DNA of 64,000 nucleotides from Rarobacter faecitabidus (GCF_006716265.1 NZ_VFOS01000002.1:186001-250000), one strand, 5' to 3'; counted from the stretch's first letter, positions 8,974 through 17,244 are shown. The notes: generated from the sequence alone by a model not told the origin. Program-made: numbers and translations.

Positions 8974-9759
8974 TCACATCCGGCGAGGAGGACCGTCACC
9001 ACCGCTGAGTTGCCGAAAATGATCTTCGCCGTGCAGCCACTCGTCAAAGGTGACGGAGGACTCGTCCCTCGCCTCACCCCCGCGTAGCGCTCCCGACGCG
9101 ATACCGCGGCCGTACGCCCCTGGCAACCTCACCTCCAGCACGCGACGACGTACCCCGTCATGAGCAAGTTGGCGCCGCGCTAGATCGGCAAGGAGTTCAT
9201 CCACCGGCCCGACCAAGTCGGTCGCCCGTCCCTGTGCTCGCCCCTGGGCCAGAGTGACCAGGTGCTCCCCGACCTCGCGAGCCGATACCGGCCTGATGGG
9301 CATCTCCGGGAGCATCGCGACCGGCCCCCTCATGCGCTCCAGCATCTGCCCGACGAACTCGTGGAACTGCGCCGTGCGCGCAATCGTGTACGGCACCTCG
9401 CCGGCGATGACCGCGCGTTCCTGCGCCAGTTTGCCCGCATAGTAGGAGGCGTCGATGTCATCGATCCCGACGATCGAAAGCGCGACGTGGTGGCGCACGC
9501 CGGCCTTTGCGCCCACGCGCAGCAAATGGCGCGTGACCGTGGTGAAGAAGTCGCGCGAGGCACGCGAGGACAGCGTCGTGACGTTGGTGACGTCGATCAC
9601 CGACCGCACACCGTCGAGAGCGCGGTCGAGCCCGACACCCGTCTTGATGTCCACGCCGGTCGAACGCGACAGCACCGTCACGTCCAAGTCGCGGGCGCGC
9701 GCGGCCGCGACGACATAGCGACCCACGGTGCCCGTTCCGCCAGCGACTGCAATTCTCAT
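8974..9759 (-). CDS. NmrA-like/atypical short-chain dehydrogenase family protein
   Basis: This 261-residue Rossmann-fold protein opens with MRIAVAGGTGTVGRYV, the GxxGxxG NAD(P)-binding motif of atypical SDRs. Later features are a putative catalytic-region YYAGKLAQE near residue 110 and the NmrA-like YTIARTAQFHEF. I choose ATG 9759 because AGGGA sits nine bases upstream; ATG 9768 would have no spacing. Such proteins act as NAD(P)H-binding oxidoreductases, epimerase-like enzymes or redox sensors, and the sequence does not separate these. The C-terminal 70 residues are Arg/Gly-rich and less conserved in appearance. It is divergent from the SRPBCC gene at 9831. Confidence 0.8.
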   Translation of the reverse strand: MRIAVAGGTGTVGRYVVAAARARDLDVTVLSRSTGVDIKTGVGLDRALDGVRSVIDVTNVTTLSSRASRDFFTTVTRHLLRVGAKAGVRHHVALSIVGIDDIDASYYAGKLAQERAVIAGEVPYTIARTAQFHEFVGQMLERMRGPVAMLPEMPIRPVSAREVGEHLVTLAQGRAQGRATDLVGPVDELLADLARRQLAHDGVRRRVLEVRLPGAYGRGIASGALRGGEARDESSVTFDEWLHGEDHFRQLSGGDGPPRRM

Positions 9760-9830
9760 AGCGGCCATTCCCTGCTCGTAGGTGGATTACTCGTCCAAGA
9801 TCTCAGAAAATCTGCTGGGACAATAGTGCG

Positions 9831-10274
9831 ATGGCCACCACGTTTACGCTCGTCACCGACACGACAGCGAGGATCGAATCGCTGTTCGACGTTTCGCTGG
9901 ACATCGACATCCACGCCGCATCGATGTCGAAGTCCAAGGAACGAGCCATCGCGGGCGTCACGTCGGGGCGCATCGGGCTGGGCGAGACGGTCACCTGGCG
10001 CGCGCGGCACTTCGGGCTCTGGTTCACCATGACCTCGCGGATCACGTCTCTCGACCGACCGCACAGTTTCACAGATCAGCAGGTCAAGGGACCGTTCAAG
10101 TCGTTCCATCACGAGCACGCGTTTACTGAGACGACGAGTGGCACACGCATGGTCGACACGATCACGGTCGCCTCGCCGATGTTCGGGGTGCTGGCCGAAC
10201 GACTCGTCCTCATGCCCTATCTGCGCCGGCTCATCAAGGTGCGCAACGCGGAACTCGTCTCCGCCGCACGCTGA
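9831..10274 (+). CDS. SRPBCC-family (START-like fold) protein
   Basis: This is a 147-residue single-domain protein. Its pattern of an N-terminal LFDVSLDIDIH segment, a central GETVTWRARHFGLWFTMTSRI strand pair and the EHAFTETTSGTRMVDTI strands followed by a C-terminal amphipathic helix fits the polyketide-cyclase/START-like helix-grip fold. Such proteins bind hydrophobic ligands or act as small hydrolases and cyclases; no catalytic residues are evident. The gene is divergent from the NmrA-like oxidoreductase with 71 bases between starts, so they may share control. It is followed by a 633-base stretch without a convincing gene. Confidence 0.75.
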   Translation: MATTFTLVTDTTARIESLFDVSLDIDIHAASMSKSKERAIAGVTSGRIGLGETVTWRARHFGLWFTMTSRITSLDRPHSFTDQQVKGPFKSFHHEHAFTETTSGTRMVDTITVASPMFGVLAERLVLMPYLRRLIKVRNAELVSAAR

Positions 10275-10907
10275 CCCGCAAGACGGAGTTCAGGCCGGAC
10301 GAGCGTTCCGGGCAATGGACCAACCTGCCGCCGGCGGCACTACCGTCTCCACGGCGGCACCCTCCTGGCCCAAATTCACACAAGCGCGTGGAAGATCTCG
10401 CGCACTTTCGCGTGAACTCCGACCATGCCGGGAGGGTCGGCGAGAACAACCGCCGCGCCCGCCGGATTTCAGTGACGGGTTGATGCAACACTTGGGAAGC
10501 ATGATCGGTAAGCGGGCACTGGACCAATTGATCGAGTTCGCAGCGTGACCACCTCGTACATGCCTTCGATCTTGCGCTGATCTTTGCCCAGGCCAGCGAT
10601 CCGCACGTCACGCCGGGCCGCGTATCTGTTCCTGCCGTCAACCCGCCTTGCCCGAGTTCGCACGAGAATCCGTGACAATTCGAAGAAGAAGTGCAGTGGT
10701 TCTCCGCCTTCTTCACCTTGCCGAGTTCGCACAGGAGGAGGCCACAAGCTCAGCACTATTGCGTGAACTCCGCCCCTAAGCGGGGAATGGGCCCGCGCCG
10801 CGCTAGGCAAGGCCGACAAGGTCAAGACGCCGCAGTACCACTACTAGTGCTCATCGGAGTTCATTCCGCCGTGAGGGGTGCGGCTGCCCCATGAACATGG
10901 GAGGCGG
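10275..10907. other. 633-base stretch without a convincing gene; possible decayed DNA
   Basis: No frame shows a start with a ribosome-binding site and a recognisable product. Two patches look like coding remnants: a minus-strand stretch around 10560-10680 reading RRDVRIAGLGKDQRKIEGM without an intact start, and a plus-strand end around 10783-10846 reading ALGKADKVKTPQYHY before a TAG, with a stop just upstream. The words GAGTTCGCAC and GCGTGAACTCC each recur, at about 10650/10721 and 10408/10760. I read this as degraded sequence. Confidence 0.4.
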
Positions 10908-11222
10908 CTATCCTGCAGGATTCTCGGGCATCCTGAGTTCGTCGAGTTGCGACTGCAGAAGCCGATTGGCGGATTCTAGCTCAAGCACGTGACGAGCGCC
11001 GGCGAGGTTCACTCCAGCATCGCGCAACTCGATCACCCTGCGCAGAACAGTCAGGTCGTCCTCACTGTAACGTCGCGTGCCGCCAGTGGTGCGGCTGGGT
11101 GCGATCAGGCCCTTGCGCTCGTATAGGCGCAGCGCCTGCTCACCGAGGCCTACTAACTCGGCGGCCACAGCGATGCTGTACACACCCCGTGAACCGGCTG
11201 CCGTGCTTGCGGAATCATTCAT
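10908..11222 (-). CDS. MerR-family transcriptional regulator, HspR-like, beside hsp20
   Basis: This is a 104-residue regulator. The winged-helix part reads YSIAVAAELVGLGEQALRLYERKGLI, then the recognition segment TGGTRRYSEDDL, then a coiled-coil helix with LRRVIELRDAGVNLAGARHVLELE. ATG 11222 is chosen because GGGAAAG lies seven bases upstream; an earlier in-frame start would run into the shared promoter region. HspR-type MerR proteins repress heat-shock genes, and the divergent gene encodes Hsp20, so autorepression plus repression of hsp20 is the likely role. No effector-binding domain or cysteine sensor follows the helix. The canonical HAIR operator is not visible between the genes; other inverted repeats are. 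Confidence 0.85.
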   Translation of the reverse strand: MNDSASTAAGSRGVYSIAVAAELVGLGEQALRLYERKGLIAPSRTTGGTRRYSEDDLTVLRRVIELRDAGVNLAGARHVLELESANRLLQSQLDELRMPENPAG

Positions 11223-11252
11223 CAATTTTCTTTCCCGAATCGCTTGCATTAT

Positions 11253-11312
11253 CTCTGTGTCAGAGTTATAAAAATCTATACCACTCGGCACATATTGTCG
11301 AAGGGCCGACAA
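11253..11312. promoter_or_regulatory. candidate operators between merR-type gene and hsp20
   Basis: Two inverted repeats lie in the divergent intergenic region: CTCTG-TGT-CAGAG at 11253-11265 and TTGTCG-AAGGGC-CGACAA at 11295-11312. An A/T-rich stretch (TTATAAAAATCTATA) lies between them, suiting a -10 region. Either repeat could bind the MerR-type regulator; assignment is inference. Confidence 0.45.
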
Positions 11313-11340
11313 CCGACAAGTGAACGGAGGAGATCAGGCA

Positions 11341-11787
11341 ATGCTGTTGCAACTACAACACGACCCATTCCGTGAGCTCGACCGGCTCACACAGCAGGTC
11401 TTCGGGACGAATGCCCGTCCGTCCAGCATGCCGCTGGACGCGTGGCGGGAAGGGGACGAATTCGTGGTCGAATTCGATCTGCCGGGCATTGATCCGGACA
11501 AGCTGGACATCGATGTGGAGCGCAATGTGTTGACCGTCCGCGCAGAAAGACTCAGCCATATTCCGGACGCCGCGAACGCGGTCGCGACCGAACGCTCGTG
11601 GGGGGTCTTCAGTCGCCAGTTGGTGCTGGGCGACGCATTGGACACCGACAAAGTCGATGCCGATTACACCGCTGGCGTGCTGCGTTTGCAGATCCCGATC
11701 GCGGAGCGGGCCAAACCCCGCAAGATCAATGTCGGCAGCCACGATGCCATCCGCAGCGGAGAGGAGGTCAAGAGCATCGACGCCTGA
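11341..11787 (+). CDS. Hsp20/alpha-crystallin small heat-shock protein
   Basis: This 148-residue ATP-independent holdase binds unfolding proteins as an oligomer. ATG 11341 follows GGAGG with a ten-base spacer; a GTG seven codons earlier is also open. The alpha-crystallin domain covers about residues 30-130, with [19 protein letters not shown], the [15 protein letters not shown] strands, [12 protein letters not shown] and [11 protein letters not shown]. The N-terminal [17 protein letters not shown] is the usual actinobacterial start. The gene is divergent from a MerR-type regulator and is probably heat-inducible through it. Confidence 0.93.
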   Translation: MLLQLQHDPFRELDRLTQQVFGTNARPSSMPLDAWREGDEFVVEFDLPGIDPDKLDIDVERNVLTVRAERLSHIPDAANAVATERSWGVFSRQLVLGDALDTDKVDADYTAGVLRLQIPIAERAKPRKINVGSHDAIRSGEEVKSIDA

Positions 11788-11824
11788 CCGGATGGTTTCT
11801 CCTGAGACATCTGGAGGTGCGGAC

Positions 11825-12040
11825 ATGAACCGGGACATCGCCACCGTGGGCCGTTCCGCTCCGGACAGCCGGCCCGGCTCACTGACATTGCTGATGCAGG
11901 ACCGGGACTGGGTCACGGCCCAGTTCAAGGCGATCATGAGCCTCTCCGGACTGGGTGACCGCGTCATCGTGGGCGTCTTCCCCGAACGGCCGGCCGATAA
12001 TGACCCGCGCGCCGGGGACGAACACCCGCAGTGGCCAGCC
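11825..12040 (+). pseudogene. probable truncated small gene downstream of hsp20
   Basis: A frame starts at ATG 11825 behind GGAGGTGCGGAC, 37 bases after hsp20. The first 60 residues or so look like protein, for example LTLLMQDRDWVTAQF and AIMSLSGLGDRVIVGVF. The frame stays open to 12274, but beyond about 12040 it runs through two hairpins and antisense into tRNA-Leu, so its natural 3' end is probably lost. I do not recognise a family. It could instead be a genuine short gene with an odd tail. Confidence 0.35.
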
Positions 12041-12151
12041 ACAAATCGCTATTCTGCGGCAAGAGCCAGCCCGAAGGAACGGTCACCTCCGACGATCAAG
12101 ATCATCCGAGGGATCTCGCGCCTTATTGGAAGGCTCGGACACGCTCCGCAC

Positions 12152-12178
12152 ATTCTGGCTGGCGCTTCCAGCCAGAAT
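12152..12178. repeat. perfect 11-bp stem-loop between hsp20 side and tRNA-Leu
   Basis: ATTCTGGCTGG at 12152-12162 and CCAGCCAGAAT at 12168-12178 form a perfect stem with a five-base loop. It sits next to the stronger terminator at 12182 and could be a second terminator for either strand. Confidence 0.6.
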
Positions 12179-12181
12179 ACG

Positions 12182-12217
12182 ACGAAGGCCCGGACGGCAT
12201 TCCGTCCGGGCCTTCGT
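12182..12217 (-). terminator. terminator after tRNA-Leu
   Basis: ACGAAGGCCCGGACGG (12182-12197) pairs perfectly over 16 bp with 12202-12217 around a CATT loop. It lies seven bases beyond the 3' end of tRNA-Leu on the minus strand and has a T-containing tail on that strand. Confidence 0.8.
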
Positions 12218-12223
12218 ACCACG

Positions 12224-12306
12224 TGCGTGAGGGGGGACTTGAACCCCCACGCCCTTGCGGGCACTGGCACCTGAAGCCAGCGCGTCTGCCATTCCGCCAC
12301 TCACGC
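12224..12306 (-). tRNA. tRNA-Leu (anticodon CAG)
   Basis: The minus strand folds as an 83-nt class II tRNA: acceptor GCGTGAG/CTCACGC, D arm GCGGAATGGCAGACGC, anticodon stem CTGGC/GCCAG with loop TTCAGGT, variable arm CCCGCAAGGGC and T arm GGGGG-TTCAAGT-CCCCC. The discriminator is A and CCA is not encoded. The anticodon CAG reads CTG leucine codons, abundant in this genome. Confidence 0.95.
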
Positions 12307-12368
12307 GTGCCGAAGAAGCATAGCACGGTACCAGCCCTCGTAGTCCAATCTGAAGGGTGCCACCGCGC

Positions 12369-13106
12369 CTAGTGCAGCACTCGCGCGAGGAAGTCGCGCG
12401 TCGCCTCCTGGGTGGGGTTGTCGATGACCTGTTCGGGCGGCCCTTGCTCGACGATCACGCCGTGCTGCAGGAACACCACCCGATCGGCCACGCGCCGGGC
12501 GAAGCCGATCTCGTGCGTCGCCATCAGCACCGTCGAGCCGACGTCCTTCAATTCGCCCACCAGGTCGAGCACCTCGCCGACGAGGACCGGATCCAGGGCG
12601 GAGGTGATCTCGTCCAAGAGCAGTAACTCGGGGCGCGTGGCCACCGCGCGCACGATCGCCACGCGTTGCTGCTGCCCGCCCGAAAGCCGGTCGGGATAGT
12701 CGCGGGCCTTGTCGGCGAGCCCGATGCGCTCCAGCAGTTCCATGCCGCGCTGCTCGGCCTCACCCCTCGGCACACCGTGCACCTTGCGCGCGGCGAGGGT
12801 CACGTTGTCGAGCACCCGCAGGTGCGGGAACAGGTTGAAGTGCTGGAAGACGACACCGATGCGCGCGCGCACGAAGTCAACCTTCACCGACGGATCGGTG
12901 ATGTCCTGTCCGGATAGGAATATCTGCCCGTCGTCGACCCGTTCGAGCAGATTCGCGGTGCGCAGCAGGGTCGACTTCCCGGACCCCGAGGCGCCGAGCA
13001 GCACCACGACCTCGTCCTTGTGCACGGTCAGATCGAGCCGGCGCAGCACATAGTTGTCGCCGAACTTCTTCACGACCCCGCGAACGTCCAATACTGGGGT
13101 TGCCAT
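12369..13106 (-). CDS. amino-acid ABC transporter ATP-binding protein (second importer)
   Basis: This 245-residue ATPase starts at ATG 13106 (MATPVLDVRGVVKKFG), which overlaps the permease stop as TGATG; a longer frame to 13190 lies inside the permease and is rejected. It has Walker A GASGSGKST, Q-loop FQHFNLFPH, signature [16 protein letters not shown], Walker B LLLLDEITSALD and the switch histidine in ATHEIGF. LDEITSALD in place of the usual LDEPTSALD and IVRA in place of IARA are small departures also known in relatives. It powers the permease and receptor encoded upstream, a separate system from that at 4.4-8.0 kb. Confidence 0.93.
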   Translation of the reverse strand: MATPVLDVRGVVKKFGDNYVLRRLDLTVHKDEVVVLLGASGSGKSTLLRTANLLERVDDGQIFLSGQDITDPSVKVDFVRARIGVVFQHFNLFPHLRVLDNVTLAARKVHGVPRGEAEQRGMELLERIGLADKARDYPDRLSGGQQQRVAIVRAVATRPELLLLDEITSALDPVLVGEVLDLVGELKDVGSTVLMATHEIGFARRVADRVVFLQHGVIVEQGPPEQVIDNPTQEATRDFLARVLH

Positions 13107-13993
13107 CAGACCACGCCTCCGACCTGTTCGCGACGCTGCTGGCGAGCCGTGTACCAGTCCGTGAGCCGGATGAACGGCCACGAGAGGCACACGAACAGCA
13201 GCCCGGCCACTACGTACGACGTGAAGTTATAGGTCGTCGCCTGGTAGATCTGCGCGGCCCGGATGGCATCGACGGCACCGAGCACCGAGATCAGGCCCAC
13301 GTCCTTCTGCATCGAGACGAAGTCGTTCATCAGGGCCGGGGTGACCTTGCGGACGGCCTGCGGTAGCACGATGAGGCGCAGCGCCTGACCGTGACTCAAG
13401 CCCAGGGAACGAGCCGCGAAGCGCTGCGAGGGGTGAACTGCCTCGAGGCCGGCGCGCAGCACTTCGGCGACGTAGGACGAGTACGTCAGCACGAGAGCGA
13501 TCGTTCCGAGCACGGAGTAGGGGATCACGCTGTCGGTCAGTCCGAGCGCAGGAACGCCGAAGCCGACCAGGTACAGCACGATCAGGAACGGAACTCCACG
13601 GAACAGGTCCGTGTAGGCCGCCGCGACGAATCGGAGCGGGAAGAACACGGGTCCGCGCAGCGTGCGCAGGAAGGCGAGCAGCGTCGCGAAGATGGCTACG
13701 CCGATCACGGCGAAGAAGAGTACCTTGACGTTCAGCCACAGCGCGGCCAGAACCTTAGGCAGCGATGCGCGGAAGTGCTCAGGGGCGAAGAACGTCTCGC
13801 GGGTGACCTGCCACCCTGGCGAGTTGCGCAGGATCAGCGCGATCACAGCGGCGAAGATCAGCGTGCTGAGGAGCGCAATGACGACCGACTTACCTGTCTG
13901 CTTGCGGCGGTAAGCCCGCCGGCCGAGCTCGATGCCGCTGACGACATCGAGCTCGGCCGTAGGATCAGCACCGATTGGTGCGCTTGCGGTCAT
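13106..13993 (-). CDS. amino-acid ABC transporter permease (second importer)
   Basis: This is a 295-residue membrane protein. A cytoplasmic N-terminus of about 35 residues ending YRRKQTGK is followed by the helix SVVIALLSTLIFAAVIALIL and further helices. The EAA-type loop reads SSYVAEVLRAGLEAV followed by QRFAARSLGLSHGQALRLIVLPQA, the polar amino-acid permease signature. ATG 13993 lies four bases after the receptor stop, and its own stop overlaps the ATPase start, so the three genes are one tightly coupled operon in the order receptor, permease, ATPase. Confidence 0.92.
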   Translation of the reverse strand: MTASAPIGADPTAELDVVSGIELGRRAYRRKQTGKSVVIALLSTLIFAAVIALILRNSPGWQVTRETFFAPEHFRASLPKVLAALWLNVKVLFFAVIGVAIFATLLAFLRTLRGPVFFPLRFVAAAYTDLFRGVPFLIVLYLVGFGVPALGLTDSVIPYSVLGTIALVLTYSSYVAEVLRAGLEAVHPSQRFAARSLGLSHGQALRLIVLPQAVRKVTPALMNDFVSMQKDVGLISVLGAVDAIRAAQIYQATTYNFTSYVVAGLLFVCLSWPFIRLTDWYTARQQRREQVGGVV

Positions 13994-13997
13994 GTCG

Positions 13998-14894
13998 TCA
14001 GCTCAGGACCGGCACTGAGATGTTGTTCGACAGCCACTGGTTCTCGAGCTCGGAGAGCGTACCGTTCTCGCGCAGTTCGTCGACTGCTGCGGTCACGGGG
14101 GCGGTGAGTTCCGAATCCTTCGGCAGCACGAGGCCATACTCGTCACCACCGGTCGAATCCGCGAACTGGCCGATCACGGTTCCACCGAGATCCGAGAGCT
14201 CGACAGCCGCGAGGTAGAGCGCCTGGGGCAGGTCGACGATGATCGCCTGCACCTGGCCGCCCTTGAGCGCCTGCACCGTGTCCTGCGAGCTGTTGAACTG
14301 CAACGGATCCTTGTTCGGGTCGACGAACTTCTCGAGCGCCGTGGCGGAGGTCGACCCGGCCTGGACGCCGAAGCTGATGTCCTTGAGGTCGGCGATGGAA
14401 GTCGCCGTGGCGGCGGGGCTGTCCTTGAGGGTGAGGACGGCCTGCGTGGTCACGTAGTACGGCGAGGAGAAGTCGACCGCGTTCTTCCGCTCATCCGTGA
14501 TGGAGAACTGCTGCAGGTTGAAGTCCCAGTCCTTGGGACCGGGCGCGATCGCGGAGTCGAACGTGGTGCGCTTCCACACGACATCGTCCTTGCCGAATCC
14601 GAGCTGTTCGGCAACGGCGTAGGCGACGGCGGCCTCGAATCCCTCGCCCGACTCCGGATCGTCCTTTTCCACCCACGGGCTGTAGGCGGGCTCGCCGGTC
14701 GCGATCGTGAGCTTGCCTTCGGTGATGGTGGGCAGGGCCGCGCCAGTGGCCGGCTCGGTCGATTCGGCGGCAGTCGGTGTCGTGGTCGCCGGGGTGGACG
14801 AGGTCGACGACGAGCCGCACGCGCTGAGCGCGACGGCTGCGGTGAGGGCGAGAGCCGTGGCGATGCCGCGGCGAGCAAGGGACGAGGTGCGCAT
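13998..14894 (-). CDS. amino-acid ABC transporter substrate-binding lipoprotein (second importer)
   Basis: This is a 298-residue receptor. ATG 14894 follows CCCGGAGGCCTC and gives a signal ending in lipobox LSAC (C26); an upstream start 13 codons earlier is less likely. The mature protein has the SBP_bac_3 layout with GEGFEAAVAYAVAEQLG, DFNLQQFSITDERKNAVDFS and DIKDISFGVQAG-like segments. It is only distantly similar to the tandem receptors at 4401 and 5396. It should be membrane-tethered outside the cell and hand a polar amino acid to the permease; the ligand is not identified. Confidence 0.92.
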   Translation of the reverse strand: MRTSSLARRGIATALALTAAVALSACGSSSTSSTPATTTPTAAESTEPATGAALPTITEGKLTIATGEPAYSPWVEKDDPESGEGFEAAVAYAVAEQLGFGKDDVVWKRTTFDSAIAPGPKDWDFNLQQFSITDERKNAVDFSSPYYVTTQAVLTLKDSPAATATSIADLKDISFGVQAGSTSATALEKFVDPNKDPLQFNSSQDTVQALKGGQVQAIIVDLPQALYLAAVELSDLGGTVIGQFADSTGGDEYGLVLPKDSELTAPVTAAVDELRENGTLSELENQWLSNNISVPVLS

Positions 14895-15089
14895 GAGGCC
14901 TCCGGGATTACGCGGGATCTGGGCGTGGGCCACGGCGAGCGGGCCACCCGAACCAGTCGACGCGGCGCCCGCATCGTTGTGGTTCCCACGTAAACCTACA
15001 GTTCATCTCAAGGATTGTCTGCCCTCAGTCCACCAAGTGGACGGTTGCGGCGGCGCGACGAATGCCCCTCGTCGTGCGAAGATTCGACC

Positions 15090-15515
15090 ATGGCAGAGCC
15101 CAAGACGAAACCGACGGACGTGGCCCCGCAGGACTTTCTCGCAGCCGTGGAACCGGCCCGTCGACGCGACGAGGGACTCGTCCTCGCCGATATCTTCCGC
15201 GAGGTCACCGGCGCGGAGCCCGTCATGTGGGGACCGACCATCGTGGGGTACGGCGAATACCGCTACATCTCGCCCGCCAACCCGCGCACGCGCGGGCACT
15301 GGCCGAAGACCGGATTCTCGCCGCGAAAGTCGAAGCTCTCCCTCTATGGACTCAAGGATCTTCCCCGGGGTGCCGCCCTGCTTCCTGCCCTCGGCAAGTA
15401 CACCGAGGGTGCCGGCTGTGTCTATGTGACCAAGTTGGCCGACATCGATCTGCAGGTGCTACGCGAGCTCATCGCCATCGCATTCTCCCGCGGGGACGAT
15501 CCCGAGCCCGCTTGA
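15090..15515 (+). CDS. DUF1801 (YdhG-like) domain protein
   Basis: This 141-residue protein starts at ATG 15090 (MAEPKTKPTDVAPQDFLAAV). Its core, with EPVMWGPTIVGYGEYRYISP, GHWPKTGFSPRKSKLSLYG and KYTEGAGCVYVTKLADID, is the DUF1801 pattern, a small alpha-beta domain of unknown biochemical role. An upstream in-frame start at 15015 would add 25 Arg-rich residues with no family character. It is divergent from the second importer's receptor gene. No operon partner is visible. Confidence 0.85.
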   Translation: MAEPKTKPTDVAPQDFLAAVEPARRRDEGLVLADIFREVTGAEPVMWGPTIVGYGEYRYISPANPRTRGHWPKTGFSPRKSKLSLYGLKDLPRGAALLPALGKYTEGAGCVYVTKLADIDLQVLRELIAIAFSRGDDPEPA

Positions 15516-15535
15516 CCATCGCGTGCTAGGTTTTC

Positions 15536-15571
15536 GTTCGTTTGACGCATCTCTAGCGACAGCAAACGAAC
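15536..15571. terminator. inverted repeat after the DUF1801 gene
   Basis: GTTCGTTTG (15536-15544) pairs with CAAACGAAC (15563-15571) around an 18-base loop, 20 bases after the DUF1801 stop. It lacks a clear T run on the plus strand; on the minus strand AAAAC upstream becomes a T-rich tail. It is a weak terminator candidate for either side. Confidence 0.4.
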
Positions 15572-15619
15572 CAGAACCACGCAGACGATTGCGCACCCAG
15601 CGGCCCGCGCGCGACGACG

Positions 15620-15926
15620 GCGCAAGGGCGGGGTTGGGGTCGGTGACGGTCAACGAATCGACGTGCGACACGGAGGTGTTGGTGGCTACGAGTTCCCAGC
15701 CGAACAGCGGATAGCGGTCGACGGCGGTGCCCAGCGGCGGTACCGCGATGTTCGTCGTTCCCGACTGGTCCTGATAGGAATCGAAGTTCTTGGTCACCGA
15801 TACCGTGATCGGCGTATCGAGAATGGTGATCTCGGCATTGTCCGTGGACGTCTTCGTCTCGGCGCATAGAGTGCCCGTAGCCGAGACGGAGTTATCGACG
15901 GCGCCCTGGGTGCCGGTGTTGTAGTC
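15620..15926 (-). pseudogene. fragment of a DUF11-like surface adhesin repeat
   Basis: The minus strand reads DYNTGTQGAVDNSVSATGTL, then TSTDNAEITILDTPITVSVT and LFGWELVATNTSVSHVDSL before trailing off in arginine-rich sequence. This is the look of DUF11/conserved-repeat or Cna-B-like stalk domains of actinobacterial cell-wall-anchored proteins. An in-frame TAG at 15927-15929 precedes it, no start codon with a ribosome site exists, and no LPXTG sorting signal follows. I read it as a leftover of a larger secreted protein, lost by deletion. The left limit is approximate. Confidence 0.6.
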
Positions 15927-15987
15927 CTACGCGTGGGAGGTTCCGAGAACGGGCGTCGATGCGTCGCTGCGCAGTTATCTGCATCCC

Positions 15988-17232
15988 CTATTGCCGGTAA
16001 GTAGACAAGAAGTTGCCGAATCGCTCGATCGCCTCCTGCAGATCCCGGGCCCACGGCAAGAAGACGATCCGCAGGTGATCGGGCGTCGGCCAGTTGAAGC
16101 CGCGCCCGTGAACCAGAAGGATCTTCTCGCTTAGCAGGAGATCGAGGACGAGTTTCTCGTCGTCGTGGATCTCGTGGACCTCCGGGTCGAGCTTGGGAAA
16201 GGCGTAGAGGGCGCCGGACGGTTTGACGCACGAGACGCCATCGATCGAGTTGAGCATGTTCCAGGCCGTGTCCCGCTGCTCCAGCAGGCGACCACCCGGG
16301 CGGATGAGCTCCTCGATCGACTGGTAGCCGCCGAGCGCTACCTGGATCGCGTGCTGCGCCGGCACATTGGGGCAGAGGCGGGTCGACGCGAGCAGGGTGA
16401 GCCCTTCGAGGAATCCGCTTGCGTGCTCCTTGGGGCCGGTGATCACCATCCAACCGGCGCGATAGCCCGCGACGCGGTACGTCTTCGACAGGCCGTTGTA
16501 AGTGATGCACAGGAGGTCGGGAGCTAGCGCCGCGATCGAGGTGTGCTCCGCGTCGTCGTACAGGATCCGGTCATAGATCTCGTCGGCGAGGATGAGCAGG
16601 CCGTGCTTGCGGGCCAGGTCGACGATGCCCTGCAGCACCTCGCGCGAATAGACCGCGCCCGTCGGGTTGTTCGGGTTGATCACGACGATCGCCTTGGTCC
16701 TCGGCGTTATCTTCGCCTCGATGTCGGCGAGGTCGGGATTCCAGCCGTTCTCCTCGTCGCACAGGTAGTGCACCGGCACACCGCCCGGGAGGGTGGTCAT
16801 CGCCGTCCACAGCGGATAGTCGGGGGCGGGGATGAGCACCTCGTCACCCACCTCCAGCAACGCCTGCATGGTGATGGTGATGAGTTCGGAGACGCCGTTG
16901 CCGAGGTACACGTCATCGATGTCGAATTCCGGGAAGCCCTCGACCGTCTCGTAGCGCGTGAAAATCGCCCGGCGTGCGGGCAGAATCCCCCGCGAATCGG
17001 AGTAGCCCTGCGAGAACGGCAACGACGCAATCATGTCGCGCACGATCACGTCGGGGGCATCGAAGCCGAACGACGCTGGATTGCCGATGTTCAACTTGAG
17101 GATGCGGTGACCTTCTGCCTCCATGCGCGCGGCCTGCTCGGCCACCGGGCCGCGGATCTCGTAGAGGACGTTCCGGAGGCGCGCCGGCTGGTCAAACGTG
17201 CGTGGGTGCGGAAATTCGTTTGTGGGACTCAC
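15988..17232 (-). CDS. alaA: alanine-type aminotransferase (AlaA-like, class I)
   Basis: This is a 414-residue PLP-dependent enzyme of the AlaA/alanine transaminase subgroup. It shows LKLNIGNPASFGFDAPD, YSDSRGI, NPNNPTG at 186-192, LADEIYDRILYD at 216-226 and the cofactor lysine K250 in NGLSKTYRVAGYRAGW. AlaA enzymes interconvert pyruvate and alanine with glutamate/2-oxoglutarate in the cytosol. Length and motif spacing match the family. The start at ATG 17232 lies 12 bases after the stop of the Ala/Lys-rich gene, so the two are probably co-transcribed. Other glutamate-linked transaminations cannot be excluded. Confidence 0.9.
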   Translation of the reverse strand: MSPTNEFPHPRTFDQPARLRNVLYEIRGPVAEQAARMEAEGHRILKLNIGNPASFGFDAPDVIVRDMIASLPFSQGYSDSRGILPARRAIFTRYETVEGFPEFDIDDVYLGNGVSELITITMQALLEVGDEVLIPAPDYPLWTAMTTLPGGVPVHYLCDEENGWNPDLADIEAKITPRTKAIVVINPNNPTGAVYSREVLQGIVDLARKHGLLILADEIYDRILYDDAEHTSIAALAPDLLCITYNGLSKTYRVAGYRAGWMVITGPKEHASGFLEGLTLLASTRLCPNVPAQHAIQVALGGYQSIEELIRPGGRLLEQRDTAWNMLNSIDGVSCVKPSGALYAFPKLDPEVHEIHDDEKLVLDLLLSEKILLVHGRGFNWPTPDHLRIVFLPWARDLQEAIERFGNFLSTYRQ

Positions 17233-17244
17233 GTTGAGTCGATC

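Noticed and set aside
8950-8992. Hairpin overlapping the NmrA-like gene's stop
   Set aside because: The arms are imperfect (one bulged base), it lies over the coding end and no T run follows, so I did not list it as a terminator.
10783-10846. Possible C-terminal fragment reading ALGKADKVKTPQYHY
   Set aside because: Only about 20 residues, a stop directly upstream and no recognised family; kept as a remark on the decayed region only.
11223-11340. HAIR operator for HspR
   Set aside because: No CTTGAGT-N7-ACTCAAG or near match is present.
12049-12326. Short open frames across tRNA-Leu
   Set aside because: They read through a tRNA and a terminator; repeated Gly-Gly-Ser-Pro tracts come from the tRNA sequence.
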